A stretch of 64,000 nucleotides of DNA. Source: Bimastos eiseni (taxonomy: Eukaryota; Annelida; Clitellata; Crassiclitellata; Lumbricidae). Below, piece after piece: positions 1 to 11,275 of this stretch (position 1 is its first letter; every line of letters begins with the position of its first letter). Below the pieces are notes generated by a model. It saw only the letters and a list, made by a program, of their open reading frames with translations, searched no databases and had not been told where the DNA came from. Location of the stretch: the NCBI GenBank assembly GCA_959347315.1, contig OY365810.1, positions 4,137,467-4,201,466 of the forward strand, in the 5' to 3' direction. The translations under genes were made by a program, and so were the position numbers.

Positions 1-347
1 ATGTATACACTTTCATATTATCTGATGCTGGGAGATGCCATCATTAGACCTAGACAGGATATTTATCACGACATCTTATCAGCAGGCGGACCTAAAACGA
101 CCATCCGGGTTTGTTAGATGATAATTGCAAAGTCAGGGATATGCCTAAGCCTGTAATCGTTGTAATAGTTACGATTTATTTTGAAAGGCAAAGCAACATT
201 TCATGTGAAACTGATTTTATCTAAGGATGACTACATATGCAGCAATAAGTAGCCAATCGTCCCCTATTATGCATTGAAGTTCAACTGGTAAACATACAGA
301 AACATTTTACATGCGAATATCATGACCTAATTTTCATAGCAATTCTG
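1..347 (+). promoter_or_regulatory. Conserved upstream block of gene A
   Basis: This stretch precedes the first CARD exon of gene A. From about 92 it aligns by eye with 27570-27826 (upstream of copy B) and 55855-56108 (upstream of copy D). Shared landmarks are a CATCCGGGTTT motif, a TTATCGTTGTAATAGTTACG-like motif, a GCAGCAATAAGT motif and a terminal TTCATAGCAATTCT. It carries no sensible reading frame, so I infer promoter plus 5' UTR. In B and D about 2 kb separate this block from the start codon; in A only about 90 bases do, so A has either lost an intron or suffered a deletion. No clear TATA box was picked out. Confidence 0.45.
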
Positions 348-438
348 GCACCGAATATTTACGTGAATCCATGCCACCACATGTTTGCTGCAATCAAGGG
401 TCAACCAAATCCTACGTAGTCGCAGTGGTCTAATACTA

Positions 439-700
439 ATGGAGGAGAAATTAGAGAAGTACAGGGAGTTCCTGGTGGATCGAATTGATCCGGATTTTGG
501 TCTGTTAGATAAATTTCTGGCCAGTGGTATTCTGACGAGAGAAGACGTGCACAGGATTAAATCGAAAGACAACATAACCGAAGATAAAAACAGAATTCTT
601 CTTGACTTCATACTGAAGAACAAGAAAGCAACGGAATTCATCTCAGCTCTCAGGGACAGTGGACAAATTCATTTGGTCAACTATTTAAACGCCGATGGAG
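439..700 (+). CDS. Gene A exon 1: CARD1
   Basis: The start ATG at 439 is chosen because MEE(K/R) begins the same exon in all four copies (439, 30086, 34936, 58173). The 87 codons read as a typical six-helix CARD: residues FLVDRIDPDFGLLDKFLASG, the LTREDVHRIK helix, then LLDFILKNK and ISALRDSGQIHLVNYL, matching the usual 'gvLT..e...I' and 'aL...g..HLv..L' pattern. CARDs make homotypic contacts in apoptosis and innate immunity. The exon ends GGAG|GTAAGA in phase 1. Confidence 0.85.
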
Positions 701-3700
701 GTAAGAAGCAAATAACTCAGTGTACCTACATTTTTTAAATGCTTGTATATAATATGTTCAATGGCTGCTGGTGCTTGTGTCAGGTATTTCTTAGTGTTTT
801 TATAGTGATACTTTCCGAAGAGGCTGTAGTATTAAGCACAGTCGTAGCTTTATTATGAATCAAACAATGGCAAATAACACACAATTCATAAGCTATAGAA
901 ACATAATTAAAACTCTTCGTTAAAAAACTGAAAATTTTTTAAAATTTCTGCATTTAGTAAACATGCGAACGACATTAATGTACCTAGACGATCATTAAGT
1001 CGATTCTTAAGGCAAAGTACTTGATACGACCATTTTCTCTTCAAGTTCCAATGGTAATAATATTCGTGACACCAAGCAAATTACTGAAAAATCAAACAAC
1101 ATTTACTATTTTACGGGCATTGCACAGGAACTGGTTGAAAAGATGCCTCCAACCCATAATTCCTTTGAGACCTATTTTGGACCCCCTAACCCAAATTCTT
1201 TTGCCGTATGGTCTACTAGTTCAGAGGATTATATTACTCTCAGTGGTTCCTTAAAAACTACCCACACCACTGGTCCCGATGATTTTGACCCATGAGTACT
1301 CAACTCAATAGTTCCTTGTATTGGTAAGCCCCTCTCTAATATTATCAATTCCTCTTTGACAACTCTTACTGGCAATGCCTATGACGCTACGACATTAGCT
1401 AACGTAATACCTAATTATAATCAGGGCCATAAAGACCAGTTTAATAATTATCTGCCTACTTAAATCCATCCTTCTTTTCTGAGTAAGTCGTGTATACCCG
1501 TCTGTGTGATTTTATTGGTAGAAATAATTTGTTACATCCTTATCAGCATGGCTTTCAACCGGACCACTCTACAGCCACGTCCTTACTTGACTTAAATGAT
1601 CACGTTTCCGCTGCTATTATTAGCAAAATTAAGCAACTTAGGCATTCGGGGTTTGGCTCGGGACTGGTTCGACTGGTTCCAGAGCTATCTGTGCAATAGA
1701 TTGTAATATGTCTCTTGTGATGGTTCAATCTTCATAATCAAAATTAATTAATAAAATATGGTGTTTCTCAAGACTCCACATAAAACCTTTTTTATACATG
1801 TTTTTTACTAATGATTTGCCTAACGTTTCGTCGCTTCTACATTTTTTTTCTTTTCGCCGATGACACGAGCATTCTTACTTCCGGTTCCTCTTACGTTGAA
1901 TTACTTCGTGAACTCGTTCTGGTGAACAATTGGTTCGTGGCGAATAAACTCACACTTAATGCCAATAAGACTAATTATATTGTATCTGCTTCCAACCGAA
2001 AAAATCCTCCGACTGAAGTGGTCCTAGTGACAAACGATGTCCCATTACCTAAGGTAATCTCCACAAAATTTCAAGGCGATTATATTGACCAATCCCTTAC
2101 TTGGAAAATTCACATTGAAAAGATAACATCCGAAATAGCCAAGAACATAATAATTATATATCGCATTGCCTACTTTTTACTTGACACAATATGCATCAAC
2201 CTTTACTATTCTTCAGTAAACCCTTATTTAACACACTGCAATTTAATTTGGGCGTCCAACTATCACTCGAGTTAAGTTGGTTAATATTCCTTCAAAACTG
2301 AGCTTTTAGGCTCTGTATCACAAATATGTAGGCCTACATCTAACTTTCACTATTCTCAATCTCGCATGTCGAAAGCTAATCAATGGTTCTAGGACGTTTG
2401 ATCACTGGACGGTTGATCACTGCTTATTGTTGATCATCATATTGTTTGTTCATCGGACGGATTGATCACTGATGCCTTCAATTCTTACAAAAAGATTTAT
2501 GTGTACACATATACTACTTTAATTAATAGGGTAGAAAGAGAAATGAGACCCATTGCAGTCTCTCAAATTATATAAATCGGTGATCAATCGTCCGATGATC
2601 AATCAGCCGCAATGATCAATCGTCCTGTGATCAATCGTCCTGTGATCAATCGTCCGGTGATCAGCGGTCCAGTGATCAAACGTCTCCATACCAATCAAAT
2701 AACTCAAATGCAAACTAGTGAGTTTATATAATAACCTGCGTCCTTGCGACCTATGCTAACTACATGTATTTCATACCTGTCCAATCAACCAACCCTTATA
2801 TCTATTCACACACAAAAAGAGCGAATTGCCAATCAGATGTAGTGGGACAGCTGTAGCCTGGAACCGCCTTCCACACGACATACGTGTTTTAACTCAAATC
2901 AACATATTCAAACTTAAACTTGTTTCTAAGCTCCACTTGACGTGTCTTTCTGTTCACTTAACCTTGTACATCGCAGTTAACTAGTTAAGCATTGCATACT
3001 CTTCTTATACACAATGCGTGAAATAACCGACATGCTATAACAATTTATCTTGAATGTAAGGTAATCCCTGCTAGCGGGACCTCGGTCTCTTTATGGTTCT
3101 TCCTTACTGCTGTATGTCAATTCCTCTGGTATTTCAAACTTGTATCTTTCAATTGATGAGTTTCAGTACTCAATAAATATCTTTGTTATGGTTAGATATT
3201 AAAGAAATTTGTTAGGATGAGACGTTGGAGTGACGTTTTAACAGTTATGCCGGTAACGAATAACTCTGTATAGTAATTATAGGCCTATTCTGTAACCGTG
3301 AACTTAGAGCTAAATCTTACTTAAATTATGTTGCAATATTGAATACATGCCTCTGTGAGACTATTACTGTATCATATTGTAATAAACGACGGTAACTATC
3401 TATTGTTCGTGTAGAGCATGGGTCTGAAATTGGAGACGATTGGCCACTTAGCGAATCTGACATCAGACTATTGGAAATCAATCGCGAGAGTTTGGTGGAT
3501 CTTCTCGATACGAGCGATCTTTGCATCAGATTATATTCTGAGAGCGTCATAAATAATCGGCAAAAGCAATCTATCCTTTCGAAGCCGACTGATATTGAGA
3601 AAAATGAGGCACTGTTGGATATCATGACAAAATTCAGTCTTCGACAATACAAAATAACAATTGCCTGTTTAAATGAGTCCAATCAAGGTCACATTGCTAA

Positions 3701-6700
3701 AACACTGTTACTGGGAGGAGGTAAGTTAACTTCCAAATACTGGAGAATCATTCGCTTTCTGGTTGATTGTGTAAGTGAATGCATGAATGTTTGACCTGAC
3801 GATTACAGTTGCGATTCCAAACGAATAATCAATAAGTGGTTAATATGGTTAATATGGTTATTTTGGTAGGTGAATAAATAAAGCAATTAATTAAAAGTCA
3901 GTAATTGGTCAGGACAGTAGAAACAATGTCACATGGGAGAATGTTGGTCGAAAAGAAAATGAGGTTCTACGAATACGGCAAGATTTCAAGTTCAACTGCC
4001 TTAAGATGTCGTAGACCTTGCGAACTCTAAGGACACGCAGATCTTATTTGACGTACTACATGCGTTCCTGCGAGTGTTAACCAAATTGCTATGTATTTTT
4101 ATACGTATTGCCAGGTGTTCATAATCAATTGCATTGTCCAGTGATCCTCTTTCTCGTCGTCTTTTGGGATACGAATGCTGCATGTGCTGTCCATTTCACT
4201 GCGACATTACTGTATTGCGCATAATTAATAAATGAAGATATTAAAATAAAACTCTGTTGTTTATGTGTAAAGTCGTTGTTCGAGTTCACGCGAACCTTGA
4301 AGGCGTCATCGGAAACGTAGACGAACTGGAAGAGGATATAATCTCCCAGTTAACAAAGGTTCTAAAAAATCGTCCATTGGGAGAAGCCACTCGGTTGCTG
4401 GAACAGACGCGTTTGAGAATAATTGCTGCGAGGAAAGGACAAAGCGTCGTTATTTACATCCACTGCACGACGCACAATGAACTGCTGCAACTGATCGATC
4501 TACTGAATACGGATAAATTGAAGGAAATCATTGGTAGAGTCTTCACTGAGTTGGTCTCGATAGGAAACGCTGTACGGGTTACGCTTACCTGGTCACTGGA
4601 GGAGTTCAAAGGAGCTGTCGATTACTTTGGTTAGTATGAGCGATTGATGGCATAATTTAGTAAGCAGTGTGTGTGTGTGTGCTCATCTATATATTATGTC
4701 TTTATTTGTGTATGTGAACATCTATTCGTGTCTAAGTTTATATTGTTGCGAGTTAATACAGTCGCATTATAATAATATCGTCAGTCAAAATGTCGCAATA
4801 AAAAGTCACAGAATAATTGATAGAATAATAGATCCGCGACAAATGGTTCACAAAAAAGGTTCACCATCAAAAAGTTATTACTCGAGCAATGCATACAGAA
4901 GAACAAACGTTTAATTGATCAAAGAATGCTTTTAAAATAGAAGTTGAATTGAAGGAAGAATTGTTGTCCAGTAGCAGCATACTTGATGAGGGTTTTTTCT
5001 TAAATCGAAGCTAGATTATTGCTATTGGCTATTGATTAATGATCATCCAAAGCTAAAAGTTGAATGATGAAAGTGTCACAGTAGCACAACAACGACCAAG
5101 GAGAAATCATTCAATTTTAGACAACAGACAAGACGTAATTTCAATTACACCAAATTACAAATTGCAAGCATTATCAGGGTCAATAAATGCAAACAAGATT
5201 CTGCAAGAAGCGTAGGCCTATGCTTTCCATATTCCTTGTATTTTGCATAAAATTGTAAGAAACCGCTAACTTAGTTTTCTTTCAGAAGCAACAGCTGTTC
5301 AGACAATTTATAGTGGCGGAAATAATTATTGCATCACCCTGTGCTCAAAGCTAGCGGTGGTACAAAGAAATAATTATAAGTAGGCCTAATGAGTGGAACC
5401 AATGAATTTTTCTTACTTTCATTGTATCGACCAATAGAGTTGAACTGACATTCCTATTCCTAAAAATGTAAATAACTGATTGTATGCTTGTTTACATAAT
5501 AATTTGAGTGACATTATAAAGAAAACTGACTTCAAATGTATTAAACAGATTTTTAGCCACTTGCAGGGCGATGCGATAATTATTTTCAGCTGTGTACCCG
5601 AGAGACAACGTTTGTTAGGCCTTACAATCACGTCTGCAAAACTGAAGAATCTCTCACTCTCTCTAGTGGCGCAGAAGAAGGCGGAGCGGCATCAAATTTC
5701 ATAAATAGGGCCTAAGTAATAGTAGGCTATTGTAAAAAATATCAAAGTAAGACGATTATTGATCCAAGGAATATCGACATCATCGATTTTATATTGATAA
5801 ATCAAGTAAAGCAATTTGTTTTTAAGCAAAATGTAACTGAATTTCGAATTACAAATTAAACTGATTTTAGGCAACAAATTTTAAATTAATAACACCAAAT
5901 GTAATTCAAATCACATAATTTCAATTACTCAATTAAATTACTGCCCATCACTGGCAGTTAGTATCAATCACTTTGTGATTGCATATTTGAGATTGGACCC
6001 AGTCACTCCTCAATTTAATATGGCGCTAATTTTAATTATTTTAATACTCAATAAAAAAATTGAGCCAATTACTCTTCTGCCACCTAGTGAATGGATTGGA
6101 ATCAAGGGGTTATGCTTCCTCTAATAGTTGCTCACACAATTATTGTGTGGGCTTGGTGGAACTTATTAGCGTGTTCGTGTATGCTATGTACAGTGTAAAA
6201 TAATCTTTAAGCTGATCATTGGTGATATTTAGTCTTTGATTATGGGAAATATTTTAAACTTTATTATGTTTATTAAAGTTACAATCATTACTGGCGATGT
6301 TGCTCATTATTGATTCACTTACTTATTGGTATGTTTCATGCTTAACTCTAATGAAACAATAAAGAAAACTATCAAGATTTTTAATTCTTCGTGTGAGTCA
6401 AATCTAACCAATATCGGTGTTTATAATCAAACGACTAAGTGAATGTAATTTCTATAGCTCGGCTGTCGTGGTGATAATGACGTCGAATGAATTATAATTA
6501 TTGTATTGCATTGAAGAGCTGGGGTGTCCCCCATATAATTTTGCAAGCGACGACACATCGCATCAGAAAGATGGAAAGAAGAGTTCGCTGAAACTTTCAA
6601 GTCTGGGAAGTACGAAAGTTTTCTACCATTATCTCTGTTCATCGCCCGTCTTGTACAGCTGCATCTACACATATTTCATATTATCTCGGATGGTCTATCT

Positions 6701-9700
6701 TGGGCTATCTAATTTCTATTTTTTTCGAACCAAGATTAAAAATCATCAGTTGGTTGTCTCTTATTTCTACCTCGATCCCATGAAAGCTTATCTCAGCGCA
6801 ATTTGCATTAACTTCCGTCTTATCTCGCGACACTCAAGAGTACAGGGCTAAGTCAAATATTCTTGCTTCTACTCTGAAGCTGGTACTCGTACCGCTAGTG
6901 ATACGCCAGGTGTCTCGCAGTGGAACGCGAATAACTTTATAAATTAATATAATATATTTTATAAATTAATATAATATATTTTATAAATTAATATAATATA
7001 TTTTATAAATTAATATAATATATTTTATAAATTAATATAATATATTTTATAAATTAATATAATATATTTTATAAATTAATATAATATATTTTATAAATTA
7101 ATATAATATATTTTATAAATTAATATAATATATTTTATAAATTAATATAATATATTTTATAAATTAATATAATATATTAATCTGGCGTACTAGTAGCGGT
7201 ACGAGTACCAGTTTCACCGATTGAACCGATTGAAAACCGTTGCTTAAACGACAGCGGAGAACTTCGAAACAGAAACAGAGTATATTTTATTATAGATCTA
7301 TATTATAGATCTGCCTCTATAATTTTATTAGTTAATGAATAAGCCTGTAACATTGTCTCAGGATAAGCCCCATTTGTGGATAAACGCTTCAAAATACGGT
7401 GCAACAATACTGACGATGTTCCCATTAGAGGTTAATTTGTTGCAATAGGACTCTGCATTCGCCTGTTGTTTATGATCTGACCTTTGATGACCAAAATTCG
7501 ATTTTTTCACTTGGTAGTACAATAAGTATTAAGTTTGAAAATTGCTGGTTTGTAGTTAGCTGTTGCGAGCATGCGCGTGTGAAGACCTGTGTGTGTGTTT
7601 TAGGCTAAGTGCGTATCGCGTCAATATATTGCCTTAAGAGTAAAATCTAAAATATATTATATTTTATAATTATGATAAATAATTGAATAATTGAATAATT
7701 GATTATAATTATATTATTTTACTGTATATTGCCTTATATATTACTGTATGATATTATGATAGAATGGATACGGAAAAGATTAAAGATGAAAAACGCAACG
7801 GACGAGGCTGCCGAAGTTACGGAAACAAACCCTCAGGAACTTGAAGGCAGGCTATAATAATTATTATGTGTTGTTTGAAAAGACATATAAAATACACACA
7901 TGTGACTGAGACTGCATTCTATTTCGTGTATCAATTTCATTGTATGTCTTTTTATTGCGTTATATTATTTTCTATTCACTCTCAATTCATTCCATCCCAT
8001 TAAATTCTATTACAGCCGAGTGTGCTGTAGTGAAGTACTGTATATTTTAGCATGGCCCATGTTGAAGTTAATTCTAATCATTTATAGAAGCATATCGAAT
8101 TAACTAAGCATGTTAAACTAAATCAAATCTTAAATGCCAATACAGATTCTGGTGAGTTGTCTTTGAGCGGAGATCTACAATCAAAGCTAACAGTCACCGA
8201 GAGACCATCTGAAAGTCATTCAATTCCATTGGTCGATAAAATTGGGCACACAGAGATCAGAACATAATTTAAGGACCTTTACTCACATATAATACACATT
8301 TTATACAACTCCATTTATAATAAAATGTCATGACTTTTATGGTTCGTCATTATTATACACAAAGCATCAACACGGTGAGTAGAAATGTCGAAACTTCACA
8401 TTGTCAAAATTCAGGTGACTCATTGACTTGAACTGGTCGAGAACGATGGCTGTACTCGATCGCGGGAGAAACAATTCACTCCTGAGCAACATGTAAATTG
8501 AGCATTGTTTTGACTTGCTCTGGTTTCTATAAACTTGCTTCGCAAACTATGTCTTAATGTTTCACATAAAATAATTATGTTAATTGTGGGTGACTGTGAC
8601 TGTCCTTTTATTTGAGGTTTTCAAACGTTCTCTTCCCGTGTTAAAGCATACGATTATTTATCGTTAAGAGAATTTATGTATAGCGCATCTTCAAGGTGAC
8701 TCCTCAGAGGCGCTCCTAACCCTAGCGCGACCAAATAAAGTAGGCCTAGTCTTAAGATGAGAGAGGAATGCATGAGATGGGGTTCTATGAGAACAGCGGA
8801 GAGTCAGAGTGAGACCATTCCAGATCGAGAGCCCACCACCGAGAAGACACGGCTCTGCCTGGTGACGGTGCGTGCATGTGGTACATAGAGCAGGCTTTGC
8901 TCAACCGAGCGGAGGTAGCGCAAGCCTTGAGCACTACTGATGGGAATGCAGAGTTTAACCAGGTAGGCAGGTGTGAGGCCTAGGAGGCATCGCCAGACTA
9001 AGGCAACTATGCTATACAATTCGCTGCCTGAAGAAAGCCATTGAACTTAAAAGGATAACTTGACGCTTTCTGTCCTTTATCGTCGGTAAATCTGAAGAGG
9101 ATGGTGGATCTGATCCAACAATGAGAACAGCGGCGGCGATCCGGGTGGCGTATTAACATTCTATATACGAATTCAGATATGCATATTCATAAGTCCTGCT
9201 GTTCATTGGATGACAGGGTAGGTTAATAAATATTCATTACCAGTGACGTAATACTAACGAGCAAACACGTGGCTGATTATTTAGTTATGCGTTTTATAAT
9301 TGCTTTTCTTGCTTATATATCTTTAACGCCCTTGATAAAACTTAGTTTAAATTTATCACCATTTACATGTATGCAGAATAAAGGGCTGCTCTTTCAACAC
9401 TTGACCTCCATGGCTTACGCACCGTTAAATAAGCTTTCTCACGCGACTCCGATATTGTAGGTCTAATTAATGTGGCGACTGATATTTCTTCGTAACAACG
9501 CAGCCACGTGTGAACATCCTCTGCACATCTTATCTTCGCTCTAATTTCAACTTTCTCTTCGCTATTAGTTATGCACTCATTTTGAAAAGGAAGCTCACAA
9601 AATAAGCCACTATCCACCATCTTGGCTGTTGTGTTGGGGGCAAGCAACGACCATATATATTTTAAAGGACATTATTATTAGCGCCTCTCCAGCATCCAAT

Positions 9701-11243
9701 GAACAAGAGGACTCATAGTTCATGAATATGCATATCTGAATTCGTATATAGAATGTTAATACGCATCCGGGTGGGGGTCTAGGGGACAAGTCCCCCATCT
9801 TTTACAGATAGGGAACACGTTATACGTGTGTCCCCAACGTTTCCTACCCCTCTCGTTGTGTGTCCCCACCTGATCGCCGCCTCTGAATGACAAATTTTCA
9901 GGTTCAGCGTAGACGAAAAACAGTGACGTTAACCTAAATGCCTTTAAATTATTATTTCATGGGCAGTCTATGGAACGATTTAGGGTTGAGTAGTATATGT
10001 CTGTTTGTATCTTCAAGTTGTGTACCCTACAAAACAAGCTCTGAAATGCCAATTATAATTAAGAGACGATAACCTAGACGGTCATTGACATTTTCTAGAT
10101 AAACCAACACATTTATGCATGTTCTCTCTTCTATAATTTTGAAGCACCAGGATTGATACAACCTGTAATTATGCCTCCTATTTCAAAATATTCCAACAGA
10201 ATCGGACCATTCTCCAGGCCGATGGATCTGAAAACACTCTAAACCAGGTTCCCGTTCTGTAGGCTACTCTCCTGCATTTCTGCAAAATAGGATTTTGAAA
10301 GGCGTTTATTGGTTATATTCTTTTATTTGCTGGGTGAAATAAAGTCGGTTGAGACCAAACCTATAGACAAGATAAACATAAGCGATGACACCACAATTTA
10401 TTTTGGTGGAATAATACAATTTCTAATTTATGGATGGATCTGAAAAGTAACTGTTATTTGGTAATATTAATTTTTCCAGAGATCACACGTGACCAGCTTC
10501 CGTCAGCGCAAGTGGATGAAGTAATCAAGACCAACATTTATGAAGATGTTGAAGGTAACTCTAAGGCAGCGCTTCCAAAACTGTCTACCGCGGGTTCAGA
10601 GAGGTGAAGATAAGGGTTCCGCGGAAAACTTTCAGTGTGGACGAATGGAGGCGTTTTGCTTCATATGTGCAAAACTTTATACGAAAGCGAATTCATATGT
10701 CATTGAGATTTGTGTTACTAGCCTACTAATCTAATAATATTAGATTAATAGACCAGTAACACAAATCTCAATGACATAATTATGAATTCGTTATAATTAT
10801 TTATAGGCCTAAACCTATAATGTTTTACATTCTTAGGGGGCGTCCTTACATGACGTCACGGAATTTTGAACGATTGTTGACCCCCTTCCTCCTTCGTCAC
10901 ACGTCGTCACACATATCATGACCCCTTAAATATGACGTCACAAAGTTCTGACTCCCGAAAAACCCATATGTCCAGCATGCTATGCAAGTTTTCATATAAT
11001 AATCAAAAAAGTTGTTATGACTATAAAAATGCTTGAAACTATATAGCAGATCGATAAAAATGGAGAAAGTATAATTGCTATCATTACAATTGTATGTATT
11101 CATAAAGATGAAAGGTTCTGGCAAAATCATTGCAATAATTGACAAAATGTTTAATGCAAATAACTCGAAACAGTCAAAACTGTATACTTCTTCATTCTCC
11201 CACGGTGAAGCAAAATGTTCCTTCATGAAATAAATGATATCCA

Positions 11244-11275
<32 letters not shown>

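Larger units (their letters stand above)
8268..10479 (+). other. Gene A intron preceding the 10480 exon
   Basis: It holds a LINE fragment (8795-9015, minus) and a hAT-like element (9128-9885). The stretch 8268-8790 aligns partly with 53930-54400, the dead copy, so it is family intron sequence. 9894-10479 shows nothing recognisable. Confidence 0.45.

Noticed and set aside
5480..5704. 74-codon frame as an extra exon of gene A
   Set aside because: No phase 1-1 borders could be matched and no paralogous sequence in copy C or D.
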